Positions 1-9,098 are shown, counted from the stretch's first letter. The stretch is DNA of 64,000 nucleotides from Pseudomethylobacillus aquaticus (GCF_003730115.1 NZ_RJVP01000003.1:62001-126000); one strand, 5' to 3'. Notes: generated by a model not told the origin, from the sequence alone. Translations and numbers: made by a program.

Positions 1-1
1 A

Positions 2-421
2 GCCGCCGGGCTGCTCAAGCTCTTGCTACGTGAGCAGGAGCTGCTGGTGGCGGGCGAAGTGGCCACGCTGCAAGCGCTGCTGCACCAGAAATCGTCACTG
101 ATCCAGAGCCTGCAACATAGCAGCAAACTGCGTTATCAGAAGCTGGCATTGCAAGGCTTGCTCGCCAATGAGCAAGGCATGCAAGCCTGGCTGGCAAAGC
201 ACCCGGAAGCCGCTGGTGAATGGGAGACGCTGCGCCGTATCCTGGAAGAAGCCAAAGAGACCAACCGCGTCAACGGCCTGTTGATCCAGAAACACCATGG
301 CCGTACCCAAAGCACGCTGGGTATGCTGCAAAAAGCCCGCAACGGCGACAGCGGCCAACTGTATGGTCCCAGCGGCCTGACCCGTCATCCGCTGCAGCTG
401 GGTAACAGCATCGCCAGCTAG
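2..421 (+). CDS. flgN: FlgN-family flagellar chaperone, 5' end missing
   Basis: FlgN is the cytoplasmic export chaperone for the hook-junction proteins FlgK and FlgL. The frame is open to the left edge of the window, so the N-terminus is missing. What remains is about 140 residues of leucine-, glutamine- and alanine-rich helix, including the typical FlgN region (KSSLIQSL, then ETNRVNGLLIQKH), and a flexible tail. The TTG at base 23 is an internal codon in my reading. Its place beside the flagellar operon supports the call. Sequence similarity within FlgN is weak in general, so the name rests on composition, motif and context together. Confidence 0.75.
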   Translation, partial: AAGLLKLLLREQELLVAGEVATLQALLHQKSSLIQSLQHSSKLRYQKLALQGLLANEQGMQAWLAKHPEAAGEWETLRRILEEAKETNRVNGLLIQKHHGRTQSTLGMLQKARNGDSGQLYGPSGLTRHPLQLGNSIAS

Positions 422-584
422 TCACGTCTCTCAGCGGATAACTTCTCGACAAACAGCGGATGCCCCGTGAGTTTGACCAACAGCTACACTCAAAACGCTC
501 CATAATCCGCTCTGTTTCATTGGTACAAGAGTTGGTACAGTGTGTTTATCGCCGTGCCAACTCACTCTGATGAAAGCCCATCTC

Positions 585-1046
585 ATGAAACCATCGCTAC
601 ATTTTTTCGCGCCGTTACTTGTCTTGTTGTTAATAAGTCCGCTGGCTGTACACGCCGAGCCGCGCTGCAACACGCCCGAAGGCGCCGCCACGGTCAATAG
701 CGAAGTGGAAGCCGAGTTGCAGACCATCAAGGAAAAGCAGCGCAACACCGAAGCCGGTATCGACAAGGATCTGGACGCCAAGGCTGAAGAAAAAAACTGG
801 AGCAAGGAGCAACGTTCTGCCTTTGTGGTGGGCATCCTGAAATCCGCCGAATTCCGCGCCTTCGAGCAGGAGAAGAAGCCCTATACCGAAGAGATCACCG
901 CGCTGATGACGGCCCCGCTGGACCGCTCCGACACCAAAGCCAGCTGCCTGTCCGTGTCCAAACTGCAGGCCATCGTGCGCAAGATCGACGCCATCAACGT
1001 GCGTCAGTACGGCTATCTGTCGGCACAGGTCAAGGCCGCAAAGTAA
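585..1046 (+). CDS. Secreted hypothetical protein with charged helical body
   Basis: I do not recognise the family. The N-terminus is a standard Sec signal peptide (MKPSLHFFAPLLVLLLIS, cleavage after AVHA), giving a periplasmic protein of about 130 residues. The mature part has one cysteine near each end (RCNTPEG and ASCLSV), which could form a disulfide, and a long Glu/Lys-rich helical middle. ATG codons at 570 and 585 are both possible starts; 585 gives the cleaner signal peptide. No good ribosome-binding site precedes either. It lies between flgN and the end of motD on the opposite strand, so it converges with the motor operon and is probably not part of it. Confidence 0.6.
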   Translation: MKPSLHFFAPLLVLLLISPLAVHAEPRCNTPEGAATVNSEVEAELQTIKEKQRNTEAGIDKDLDAKAEEKNWSKEQRSAFVVGILKSAEFRAFEQEKKPYTEEITALMTAPLDRSDTKASCLSVSKLQAIVRKIDAINVRQYGYLSAQVKAAK

Positions 1047-1094
1047 ACTGCACACCCAACTCAACCCTAGCCTTTCAGCCTAGGCTCGCAAGGC

Positions 1095-1898
1095 TCAGGG
1101 CTGATACGGCATATCGGTTGCCTGTGCCTGCTCTGCTGGCTTCTGGTACATCACCATCACCGACACGCGCCGGTTGCTGGCGCGCCCTTCCGGCGTGCTG
1201 TTGTCCGCCACCGGCCGCGTATCGGCAAAGGCCTGCGCCGCCAGACGCGACGCGGCGATGCCCGCCTCCGCCATCACATGCAGCACCGCCGTGGCGCGCA
1301 TGGCCGACAGTTCCCAGTTGGAATCGAATAGCAGGTTACGGATCGGCCTGTCGTCGGTGTGGCCTTCGATCTGCAATGGATAAGGCAAGCCACGCAGCGT
1401 GCTGGCGATCTCGTTGAGCGGCGGCAACGCGGCCTCTGCAAGCGCAGCAGAACCACTGGCGAACAGCAGGCTGTCGGCGATGTCGATGCGGATGCCCTGA
1501 TTGGTCTGCATCACACGCACCTTGCCCTGCGCCACCAGCGGAGCCAGCTGCTGGTTGAGCGCCAGGCCGGTGGCCACCATGCGTTCTCGCTCACGCCGGT
1601 ATTGCTCGCTTTTCACCACCAGCGGCGGGATAGGGTTGAGGCGCAGGCTGTGGCTGCTGGTGCCCAGCGGGCTTGCGGTGCTCCTGGCTTGCGGCCTTAG
1701 TTGATCGTTGCCGCCGAAGGCGTTGCCCAGCGCGTCACTGAGTTGCAGATACTTGGTCTGATTGACGGAGGACACACCGTACATGACCACGAAAAAGGCG
1801 AACAGCAAGGTGATGAAATCCGCATACGACACCAGCCAGCGGTCGTGATTTTCCGGCTCTTCAACAAGGGCACGGCGGCGTGTCCCGCGACGGCTCAT
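1095..1898 (-). CDS. motD: Flagellar stator protein MotD (MotB family)
   Basis: This is the peptidoglycan-anchored half of the proton-driven flagellar stator. A short basic cytoplasmic N-terminus leads into one membrane helix at about residues 25-44, which carries the proton-binding aspartate (YADF, Asp27). The C-terminal half (about 130-250) is an OmpA-like peptidoglycan-binding domain with EGHTDDRP at 178-185. The start overlaps the motC stop by 4 bp, which indicates translational coupling. The basic MSRRGTRRR leader and the pairing with a MotC-type partner directly after fliA fit the MotCD stator set known from Pseudomonas better than classical MotAB. An Ala/Gln tail ends the protein. Confidence 0.9.
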   Translation of the reverse strand: MSRRGTRRRALVEEPENHDRWLVSYADFITLLFAFFVVMYGVSSVNQTKYLQLSDALGNAFGGNDQLRPQARSTASPLGTSSHSLRLNPIPPLVVKSEQYRRERERMVATGLALNQQLAPLVAQGKVRVMQTNQGIRIDIADSLLFASGSAALAEAALPPLNEIASTLRGLPYPLQIEGHTDDRPIRNLLFDSNWELSAMRATAVLHVMAEAGIAASRLAAQAFADTRPVADNSTPEGRASNRRVSVMVMYQKPAEQAQATDMPYQP

Positions 1899-2635
1899 TG
1901 CAGATAGCCCTGCAGGCGCTCTTCCAACTGGCGCGGATGTTCATAATTGGCGATGGCGGCCAGCGCTTCGACCACCATCTCGCGCTGGCTGACATCCACC
2001 TGGATCAGCATCTTGAGTTTGTTGAAACAGGGCAGGAACACCAGATTGGCCAGCCCCACGCCATAGATGGTGGCCACGAAAGCCACCGCGATGCCGCTGC
2101 CCAGCAGGGCCGGGTCGGACAGGTTCTCCATCACATGGATGAGGCCCAGCACCGCCCCCAGGATGCCCACCGTAGGCGCGTAACCGCCCGCGGCTTCCCA
2201 GATGCGTGCTGCGCTGCGCATGCGTGCTTCGTACTGATCCAGCTCCAGATTGCAGATCTCGCGCATGCGCTCTGGCGGCGCACCGTCGATAAGCAGGCGC
2301 AGCCCTTTGCGCGCGAACGCATCCTGCTCCAGCTCCAGTTGCGGCTCCAGTTGCAAGATGCCTTCGCGGCGGGCGATGTTGCTCCACATGGCGATGCGGC
2401 GCAGCATGGCACGACGGTTGTCCACAGGCGGCACGAACACCCAGCGCAGCAGGCGTACGCCTTCCATCACATGATGCATGCGGCTTTGCAGCAGCACCGC
2501 GCCCAGCGTGCCGAACACTACTACCAGGAACGCGGCCGGTTGCAGCAGGGAGGACAGATGCCCGCCCTCCACCGCCTGCCCGAGCACGATGCCGAGCAGC
2601 GCGAGCGCAAGCCCGACTAGGCTACTCCAGTCCAT
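1895..2635 (-). CDS. motC: Flagellar stator protein MotC (MotA family)
   Basis: MotC is the multi-pass half of the stator complex, forming the proton channel with MotD and pushing on FliG. The 246 residues show the MotA plan: two N-terminal helices (MDWSSLVGLALALLG and a second around 30-48), a long charged cytoplasmic loop (about 60-140) and two C-terminal helices around 150-205 (YAPTVGILGAVLGLIHVMEN, then VAFVATIYGVGLANLVF). It starts 19 bp inside the end of fliA and overlaps motD by 4 bp, so the three genes are read from one message. Confidence 0.92.
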   Translation of the reverse strand: MDWSSLVGLALALLGIVLGQAVEGGHLSSLLQPAAFLVVVFGTLGAVLLQSRMHHVMEGVRLLRWVFVPPVDNRRAMLRRIAMWSNIARREGILQLEPQLELEQDAFARKGLRLLIDGAPPERMREICNLELDQYEARMRSAARIWEAAGGYAPTVGILGAVLGLIHVMENLSDPALLGSGIAVAFVATIYGVGLANLVFLPCFNKLKMLIQVDVSQREMVVEALAAIANYEHPRQLEERLQGYLQ

Positions 2636-3363
2636 GCCTGTTCCCTGAGCCCTGCGCGCAGGCGACCAACGGCCTGGCTATGCAATTGACTCACGCGCGA
2701 TTCGGACACACCGAGCACCGCGCCGATCTCCTTGAGGTTGAGCTCCTGCTCGTAATACAGCGCCATGAGCAGCTTTTCGCGTTCAGGCAGCTCGGAGATG
2801 GCCTCCACCAGCGCGCTGCGGAAGCCTTCCGACATCAAGGTCTTGAGCGGATCGCCACTGATTTCGCTGCTATCGTCCGCTACGCCATGCCGGTCCAGAA
2901 AATGCGCGTCACCGTCATCACCGAAATCATCGTAATAGATCAGCTGGTGGCCACTGCAATCATCCAGCATGGCATGGTAGTCGGTGATGGAAAGGCCCAT
3001 GTGCCGCGCCAGTTCGGCCTCGGTGGGCGGACGGCCCAGCTGTTGTTCCAGCTGACTGATGGCGCTCTCCACGGTGCGCATGTTCTTGCGCACGCTGCGT
3101 GGTGCCCAGTCGGCACTGCGCAACTCGTCCAGCATGGCACCACGGATGCGCTGCACGGCGTAGGTCTCGAATTGCGCGCCGTGGTTGTCTTCGTAGCGGT
3201 TCACCGCATCCAGCAAGCCCATCATGCCGGTCTGGATCAGGTCGTCCACTTCCACGCTGGCAGGCAGCTTGGCTTTGAGCTGGTAAGCCAGCTTCTTGAC
3301 CAGTGGCGCATGTTGCTTGAGCAGCTGGTCCTTATGGTTCAGTTTGCCATTGCAGGTATACAT
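2617..3363 (-). CDS. fliA: Flagellar sigma factor sigma-28
   Basis: FliA directs RNA polymerase to class III flagellar promoters and is held in check by the anti-sigma factor FlgM. The 248 residues contain region 2 (LVKKLAYQLKAKLPASVEVD and MGLLDAVNRYED, then QRIRGAMLDELRSADW), region 3 and a C-terminal region 4 helix-turn-helix (LNLKEIGAVLGVSESRVSQL). It lies between flhG and motC with a 9-bp gap upstream and an overlap downstream, the order usual in betaproteobacteria and pseudomonads. A cleanly placed GGAGGCCGCC ribosome-binding site precedes the ATG. Confidence 0.96.
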   Translation of the reverse strand: MYTCNGKLNHKDQLLKQHAPLVKKLAYQLKAKLPASVEVDDLIQTGMMGLLDAVNRYEDNHGAQFETYAVQRIRGAMLDELRSADWAPRSVRKNMRTVESAISQLEQQLGRPPTEAELARHMGLSITDYHAMLDDCSGHQLIYYDDFGDDGDAHFLDRHGVADDSSEISGDPLKTLMSEGFRSALVEAISELPEREKLLMALYYEQELNLKEIGAVLGVSESRVSQLHSQAVGRLRAGLREQAWTGVA

Positions 3364-3372
3364 GGCGGCCTC

Positions 3373-4062
3373 CTAGGCGGCAACGGCAGCGAAGGCCGCA
3401 TGCGGTAGGGTGGTGAGCGTGGCGTCGCCGATCAGGCGCTGTGCCAGCTCACGGAATGCGCGCGAAGCCAGTGCCAGCGGGAAGGCTTCCTGCACGGCAC
3501 GGCCACTCTGCGCCGCCAGTTGCAGGTGCTGGTCCACCGGGATCACGCCGAACAGCTCGATCTGCAGACGCAAATAACGATGCGCCACATCGGCCAGGGT
3601 CTTGAAAGCCTGCTGTGCGCGCTGCGGGCTCATACCGTGCACCACCACACCGAACGGCTGGCCGCCCTGGCGGCTGTAGATGGCTTTGATCTGGCTGTAG
3701 GCCTGCTTGATGCCTTCTGCACCCGGCCCCAGCGGCAGCAGCACGGTGACGTCTTGCAAGTGTTTGCTGGCAAGCACCGCGCTATCGGCCAGATCCACCA
3801 GCAGCAGGTCATGCTGACTGGCCAGTTGTTGTAGCTGTTGCCCCACCTCGGCCGGGTCAGCGGCCTGCCAGGCATCGCTGCGCAGCCATTGCACATTGAC
3901 TGCCTGCGCACGCAAGGAGAACACCAGGTTATCGGCGATGTCGAGCTGATCATCCGGCGCAGACAACAAGGCCACGATACGCGGCTTGGGTTTGTGCATC
4001 ATGCGGCGCAGACCGGCCGCCTGATCGCCACGGCCCAGCATGGGGGTACGGACATCAGACAT
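3373..4062 (-). CDS. flhG: FlhG-like flagellar number regulator lacking a Walker A loop
   Basis: FlhG (FleN, a MinD-type ATPase) normally limits flagellar number by dimerising on ATP and switching on the FlhF GTPase. Position between flhF (8-bp overlap) and fliA, plus the N-terminal FlhF-activating helix DQAAGLR (residues 13-19), identify the gene. Where family members carry the deviant Walker A loop of the KGGxGKT type, this protein reads LLSAPDDQLD (residues 32-41), with no glycine-rich loop and no catalytic lysines. The Walker B-like strand (LLLVDLAD) and the later MinD strands survive. At 229 residues it is also somewhat shorter than usual. I infer that it cannot hydrolyse ATP like MinD. 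Confidence 0.85.
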   Translation of the reverse strand: MSDVRTPMLGRGDQAAGLRRMMHKPKPRIVALLSAPDDQLDIADNLVFSLRAQAVNVQWLRSDAWQAADPAEVGQQLQQLASQHDLLLVDLADSAVLASKHLQDVTVLLPLGPGAEGIKQAYSQIKAIYSRQGGQPFGVVVHGMSPQRAQQAFKTLADVAHRYLRLQIELFGVIPVDQHLQLAAQSGRAVQEAFPLALASRAFRELAQRLIGDATLTTLPHAAFAAVAA

Positions 4063-5542
4063 GGCGCACCTCCGTATGCTGCTGTGGCGCCTGCCCTTGT
4101 GCCGCCATCACCAGCGGCAGTTCGTCGTCCAGCAATTCGAACGGTCGGCTGAAGCGCGGTCGGCTGTTCAATACCATGTCCACCAACTGGTCGCGGTCGG
4201 CCAGGGCGATGTCCTCCGGCACGCGCTGGCCGTTGCAGACGAAATACAGTTTGAGGCGTTCGCGGATGACGATATCCAGCGCACTGCCCAGGCTGGCCGC
4301 TTCGTCCAGCTTGGTGATGATGCAGCCGTCGATCTGGCGCTGCGCGCCCTGACCGCGGTAAGCACTCACCACGTCCATCAGCGTCTCACCGCCGCAAGTG
4401 GCGTTCAGGCACAGGATGCGCTTGATGCTGCTGTCGGCGTTGCGCAGCATGGCGATCTGCTCGGCCACCATCTGGTCGCGCTGGCTGACGCCCACGGTAT
4501 CGATGAGGATGGTGTGCTTGCCACGCAGCTCTTCCAGCGCCAGCTTGAGGTCGGTCTCGTCCTTCACCGCATGCACCATCACGCCCAGGATCTTGCCGTA
4601 GATGCGCAGCTGTTCATGGCCGCCGATCCGGTAACCGTCGGTGGTGATCAGCGCCAGCTTCTGCGTGCCATGCTTCATGACATAGCGCGCCGCCAGCTTG
4701 GCAGTGGTCGTGGTCTTGCCCACGCCGGTGGGGCCGATCAAGGCGTACACACCGCCCTGATCCAGCATCTCCTGCTCGGAGTCCAGCGTATTGAGGTTAC
4801 GCAGCAAGGTGTTCCTGGCCCATTCCAGGGCCTGGGCATCGTCATGCCCTGCGGGCAGCTTGTCGGCGATGAGGCGCGCAAAGCTGGCACTGAAACCGCT
4901 GCCCAGCAAACGCTTGAGCAGACCGGACTTGGCCGGTTGCTGGCGATGGGCATGCTCCCAGTGCAGCTCGGTGAGTTGCGATTCTATGGTGTGGCGCATG
5001 GCGCGGATCTCGTCCATGACGCGGGCGATCTCCAGTGGCGAGCCTGTCGGCGCTGCTGCAGATGCTGTCGGCTGCGCTACTGGGCTAGCACTGGCTAATG
5101 GGCCAGCACTGGCCAGTGCTGCAGGCGCGGCTGCTTGTGCAAGCACGGCCTGCGGCATGCGCGGCGCAGTGCTCGGGATGACACGGCCATCCCGTAACGG
5201 GCGCACGATGCTGGCTGGGTTGCTGATAGCTGGGTCGATGCTGGCTTGATGGCTGCTCTGGCGACGCTGGTTGAGCAGCGACATCAGTGTTTGCGGCTCA
5301 TCTGCTTGAGGCGCTTGCTGCATGGCCGGCATGAGGTCGGCCGGTGTGGCTACAGAGCTGGCTGCAGGTGTCGCGGCCGGTTGGGCCACCATGCGGCTCA
5401 CGTCCTGATCGCGCATGGCGAGGATCTCGTTACCGCCGTCCACACGACGGTTGGCAAGGATGATGGCATCCTCGCCCAGTTCCTCACGCACCAGGCCCAT
5501 GGCCTGTCTGGAAGTGGCGGCGAAATAACGTTTGATACTCAT
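4055..5542 (-). CDS. flhF: Flagellar biosynthesis GTPase FlhF
   Basis: FlhF is an SRP-type GTPase that marks the pole and sets the site of flagellar assembly. Domains in order: a B domain at 1-50 (MSIKRYFAATSRQAMGLVRE), a long low-complexity Ala/Pro/Ser linker (about 55-170), an N domain of helices, and the G domain from about 262 with P-loop GPTGVGKTT (270-278), then TTDGYRIGG and the strand LIDTVG (347-351). The closing aspartate-lysine specificity motif is ITKLDE. It overlaps flhA by 4 bp upstream and flhG by 8 bp downstream. The linker is longer and more repetitive than average but the frame is intact. Confidence 0.95.
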   Translation of the reverse strand: MSIKRYFAATSRQAMGLVREELGEDAIILANRRVDGGNEILAMRDQDVSRMVAQPAATPAASSVATPADLMPAMQQAPQADEPQTLMSLLNQRRQSSHQASIDPAISNPASIVRPLRDGRVIPSTAPRMPQAVLAQAAAPAALASAGPLASASPVAQPTASAAAPTGSPLEIARVMDEIRAMRHTIESQLTELHWEHAHRQQPAKSGLLKRLLGSGFSASFARLIADKLPAGHDDAQALEWARNTLLRNLNTLDSEQEMLDQGGVYALIGPTGVGKTTTTAKLAARYVMKHGTQKLALITTDGYRIGGHEQLRIYGKILGVMVHAVKDETDLKLALEELRGKHTILIDTVGVSQRDQMVAEQIAMLRNADSSIKRILCLNATCGGETLMDVVSAYRGQGAQRQIDGCIITKLDEAASLGSALDIVIRERLKLYFVCNGQRVPEDIALADRDQLVDMVLNSRPRFSRPFELLDDELPLVMAAQGQAPQQHTEVRHV

Positions 5543-7614
5543 GGTTGTGCTCCAATCAGGCTAGTCACACGTATGGTTTTGGTTTCGGGGAGTTCGTCCT
5601 GCGACAGCACGCGCAGATGCGGCACGGCGCGGCGCAGGAACTTGGCCAGGGCCATGCGCAGGCTGGCGCTCACCAGCAGCACCGCGGGCATGCCCATCTG
5701 TTGCTGTTGTTGTGCGCCCTGCTCGGTCTGGCGGATCAGGGTGTCGGCCAGGCCGGGTTCGATGGCGGAATTGCTGCCCGCCTGCATGGCCTGCATCAGC
5801 AGGCGTTCCAGCTGGTGATCCAGTGCCATCACGTTCAATTCATGTGCATCCGGATACAGCTGCTGCACGATGGCACGGCCCAGCTTGACGCGCGTGACGG
5901 CGGTCAACTCATCCGCGTCCTGAGTGCGCGTGGCATGCTCGGACAGCGTTTCCAGGATGGTGCGCATGTCGCGGATATGCACGCCTTCGGTGAGCAGGTT
6001 CTGCAACACTTTTTGCAGCAAGGCCAGGGACAGTGCCTTGGGGATCAGGTCTTCCACCAGCTTGGGCGCGCTCTTGGCCACGTGGTCCAGCAGTTGCTGT
6101 ACCTCCTGACGGCCCAGCAGCTCCATGGCATGGGTGCTCAGCATGTGGTTGAGGTGGGTGGCGATCACGGTGCCTGCATCCACCACGGTATAGCCCATGC
6201 CTTGTGCCTGATCGCGCAGCGGGCTTTCCACCCACACTGCGGGCAGGCCGAAGGCCGGGTCGGTGGTGGCGACGCCGGGCAGACTGCCCGCCACCATGCC
6301 CGGATTGATGGCCAGGAACTGGCCGTTGTGGGCTTCACCACCGGCGATGGTCACGCCCTTGAGGGTGATGCGGTATTCGGAAGGCTTGAGTTCCAGGTTG
6401 TCCCGGATGTGCACGGCGGGTGAGAGGAAGCCGACCTCCTGTGCGAATTTGCGGCGTATGCCCTTGATGCGCTTCAGCAACTCGCCGCCTTGCGCGTTAT
6501 CCACCAGCGGGATCAGGCGATAGCCCACTTCCAGGCCAATGATGTCCACCGGCAGCACATCGTTCCAGCTGGCTTCTTCGCTCTCTTGCGCAACTGGCGC
6601 GGGCGCATCGTCCACCTTGCTGGCGGCCACGGCCTGACGTTTCTCCACCAGCCAGCCCAGGCCGGTCAGCAACAAGGCCAGCATCAGGAAGGCAAAGTTG
6701 GGCATGCCGGGGATGAGGCCCATGCCACCGACGATGCCGGCCGTGGCGTACATCACCTTGGGGTTGCTGAACATCTGCTGGGCCAGCTGCGCGCCCACGT
6801 CATTGTCATTGGCCACGCGCGACACCACCACACCGGCGGCGACCGAGATGATCAGCGAGGGGATCTGCGCCACCAGGCCATCACCGATGGCCAGCAGCGT
6901 GTAGTTCTTGACCGCATCACCAAATGCCATGTCGTGCTGCAGCATGCCGACGATAAGGCCGCCGAAGATGTTGATGACCGTGACCAGGATGCCGGCGATG
7001 GCGTCACCGCGCACATATTTACTGGCACCGTCCATGGCACCGTAGAACTCGGATTCCTGACCCACTTCTTTACGGCGGCGGCGGGCTTCGTCCTCGCCGA
7101 TCAGGCCGGCATTGAGGTCCGCGTCAATGGCCATCTGCTTGCCGGGCATGGCATCCAGCGTGAAGCGTGCGCCGACTTCGGCGATACGGCCTGCGCCTTT
7201 GGTGACCACCACGAAGTTGATGATGGTGAGAATCACGAACACCACGATGCCTACCGCGTAGTTGCCGCCGATCAGAAAGTGACCGAACGCCTCGATGACC
7301 TTGCCAGCAGCATCCGGGCCGGTATGGCCTTCGGTGAGCACCACGCGCGTGGAAGCCACGTTGAGCGACAAGCGCAGCATGGTGGTCATCAGCAGCACGG
7401 TCGGGAAGGCGATGAAATCCAGCGGGCTGCGCGTTTGCAGGCCTATCATCAGCACCATGATGGACAGCGCGATGTTGAAGCTGAACAGCACATCCAGCGC
7501 GATGGCGGGCAGCGGCAGCACCATCATCGCCAGCAGCATCACGATCAGCAGCGGCGCAGCGGTATTGCGGCCACTCAGCATGCCTAGCCAGTTGGGGAGT
7601 TTGAGCTTATTCAT
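5539..7614 (-). CDS. flhA: Flagellar export gate protein FlhA
   Basis: FlhA forms the nonameric gate of the flagellar type III export apparatus. The 691 residues have the usual two halves: about eight membrane helices to residue 320, including the conserved cytoplasmic loop with GQESEFYGAMDGASKYVRGD, and a C-terminal cytosolic domain from about 350 that receives chaperone-substrate complexes (VWVESPLRDQAQGMGYTVVD is typical). The length matches the family. It sits 19 bp after flhB and overlaps flhF by 4 bp, in the order flhB-flhA-flhF-flhG-fliA. Confidence 0.97.
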   Translation of the reverse strand: MNKLKLPNWLGMLSGRNTAAPLLIVMLLAMMVLPLPAIALDVLFSFNIALSIMVLMIGLQTRSPLDFIAFPTVLLMTTMLRLSLNVASTRVVLTEGHTGPDAAGKVIEAFGHFLIGGNYAVGIVVFVILTIINFVVVTKGAGRIAEVGARFTLDAMPGKQMAIDADLNAGLIGEDEARRRRKEVGQESEFYGAMDGASKYVRGDAIAGILVTVINIFGGLIVGMLQHDMAFGDAVKNYTLLAIGDGLVAQIPSLIISVAAGVVVSRVANDNDVGAQLAQQMFSNPKVMYATAGIVGGMGLIPGMPNFAFLMLALLLTGLGWLVEKRQAVAASKVDDAPAPVAQESEEASWNDVLPVDIIGLEVGYRLIPLVDNAQGGELLKRIKGIRRKFAQEVGFLSPAVHIRDNLELKPSEYRITLKGVTIAGGEAHNGQFLAINPGMVAGSLPGVATTDPAFGLPAVWVESPLRDQAQGMGYTVVDAGTVIATHLNHMLSTHAMELLGRQEVQQLLDHVAKSAPKLVEDLIPKALSLALLQKVLQNLLTEGVHIRDMRTILETLSEHATRTQDADELTAVTRVKLGRAIVQQLYPDAHELNVMALDHQLERLLMQAMQAGSNSAIEPGLADTLIRQTEQGAQQQQQMGMPAVLLVSASLRMALAKFLRRAVPHLRVLSQDELPETKTIRVTSLIGAQP

Positions 7615-7633
7615 CAGCGCATCGACTCATTCA

Positions 7634-8803
7634 TCAGACAGGCATCAAATTGATGGGCGAGGTTTGCAGGTGCGGGTCCAGTGCGTCCGGCACATCCAGC
7701 GCCTCCGGCTGCTGCGGCTGCTGACCGCCGTGGCTGTGGTAGACGCGCAGCTGGTACACATAAGCCAGCACTTCGGCCACGGCCGCGTACAAGGCTTCGG
7801 GGATCTCGTCACCCAGCTCGGTATGGGCATACAGGGCACGCGCCAGCTTGGGCGATTCCAGCACGGGCAAGTGATGTTCAGCAGCGATCTCGCGGATCTT
7901 GAGTGCCACCGCATCGGCACCCTTGGCCAGCAGCACCGGCGCACGCATGCCGTCTTCCTTATACTGGATGGCCACGGCATAGTGGGTAGGGTTGGTGATC
8001 ACCACGTCGGCATTGGGGATCTCGGACATCATGCGGCGGCGTGCCATCTCGCGCTGTTGCTGGCGGATGCGCGCCTTCACCTCGGGGTTACCTTCCGATT
8101 CCTTGGATTCCTGACGCAGATCCTGCTTGGTCATCTTGAGCTTGTTGGCGTAGTGATGCAGCTGATATGGCACATCGATCATGGCGATCAGCACCAGCGC
8201 ACCCACGATGGCCATGGTGCTCTTGAACAGCAGGCTCTCCATATAGCCTATGCCCTCGTCCAGCGGCAGCATGGCCAGGCCCAGCATCTCGTCAAGGTCG
8301 GCGACGATCACCAGATACGCCACCGTGCCGACCAGCACCGACTTGGCCACGGCCTTGATCAGCTCAACCAGCGAATTCTTGGAGAACAGATTGCCGAAGC
8401 CGCTGATGGGGTTAAGGCGACTGAACTTGGGCATCAAGGCCTTGGCGCTCATGTTCCAGCCGCCGATGAACACCGGCGACGCGATCGCCACCAGCAACAC
8501 GATCAGGCCCAGCGGCGCGAACGCCAGCAACAGGTCGGCGATGCGGTCCACCAGATGCAACAGGAACTGGGCCGGATCGAAGATCTCCTCGCGCGTGAAG
8601 CGCAGGCCCAGCGTCATGTTCAGCTTGAGTGCCTCGTTCATCTGCCCGGCCAGGCCCCAGAAGGCCAGCCCGGAAGCCAGCAGCACGGCACAGGTGGCCA
8701 GCTCGCGCGAGCGTGGCACATCGCCGTCTTCCCGCGCTTTCTCGATGCGCTTGGGTGACGCCGGTTCTGTTTTCTCTAGATCGCTGTCTTCAGCCACACT
8801 CAC
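7634..8803 (-). CDS. flhB: Flagellar export specificity switch FlhB
   Basis: FlhB is the membrane protein that switches export from rod/hook to filament substrates by cleaving itself. Four membrane helices lie between about 35 and 215. The cytosolic part contains the autocleavage site NPTH (271-274, context VVITNPTHYAVAI). The N-terminal cytosolic start (DSDLEKTEPASPKRIEKARE) is typical. It is the first gene of the minus-strand flagellar operon. The C-terminus is longer than average and ends in a Gln/Pro-rich tail after the conserved core. The operon promoter should lie in the 220 bp between this start and the tRNA gene. Confidence 0.96.
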   Translation of the reverse strand: MSVAEDSDLEKTEPASPKRIEKAREDGDVPRSRELATCAVLLASGLAFWGLAGQMNEALKLNMTLGLRFTREEIFDPAQFLLHLVDRIADLLLAFAPLGLIVLLVAIASPVFIGGWNMSAKALMPKFSRLNPISGFGNLFSKNSLVELIKAVAKSVLVGTVAYLVIVADLDEMLGLAMLPLDEGIGYMESLLFKSTMAIVGALVLIAMIDVPYQLHHYANKLKMTKQDLRQESKESEGNPEVKARIRQQQREMARRRMMSEIPNADVVITNPTHYAVAIQYKEDGMRAPVLLAKGADAVALKIREIAAEHHLPVLESPKLARALYAHTELGDEIPEALYAAVAEVLAYVYQLRVYHSHGGQQPQQPEALDVPDALDPHLQTSPINLMPV

Positions 8804-8980
8804 TCCGTCATTGGGAGACCACTGCTGCGACTACAGGGAGTCGCACTGATTAGGGTGGATTATTGGTGGCGCACGAGCAAAACAAAGCGTGGAATAAGGG
8901 GAGGAAAACGTCGGTAATCACCCGCAGAGGGCGTCAGCACGCCATTTCGGCGGGGTGTGAATGGGCTGTGAAAATTGCGC

Positions 8981-9009
8981 TTCGCAAATCAGGACAGATT
9001 ACGTATAAT
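8981..9009 (+). promoter_or_regulatory. Sigma-70 promoter of the tRNA-Arg gene
   Basis: A perfect -10 hexamer TATAAT (9004-9009) is preceded at 17 bp by TTCGCA (8981-8986), a fair -35. The short GC-rich stretch after the -10 (GCACGCC) looks like the discriminator of a stringently controlled stable-RNA promoter. Transcription would begin a few bases upstream of the tRNA 5' end at 9022, so the leader is very short. Confidence 0.7.
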
Positions 9010-9021
9010 GCACGCCTCGAC

Positions 9022-9098
9022 GCGCCCGTAGCTCAGCTGGATAGAGTACTTGGCTACGAACCAAGGGGTCAGGAGTTCGAATCTCTTCGGGCGCGCCA
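9022..9098 (+). tRNA. tRNA-Arg (anticodon ACG)
   Basis: A complete cloverleaf can be folded by eye. The acceptor stem is GCGCCCG with CGGGCGC, the D-arm GCTC/GAGT, and the anticodon stem CTTGG/CCAAG closes the 7-base loop CTACGAA with anticodon ACG. The T-arm AGGAG/CTCTT carries loop TTCGAAT. The discriminator is G and CCA is encoded. The ACG anticodon (read as ICG after deamination) decodes CGU/CGC/CGA. It stands alone with its own promoter and terminator and marks the left edge of the defence-type island. Confidence 0.97.

Noticed and set aside
4040-5098. Long open frame on the plus strand opposite flhF
   Set aside because: It is antisense to a complete FlhF. Its composition is that of a GC-rich shadow frame (many His, Gln, Val, Ala), without any recognisable motif.
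9022-9098. tRNA-Arg as a proven integration site
   Set aside because: No integrase and no second copy of the tRNA 3' end could be found in the window, so only the position is suggestive.
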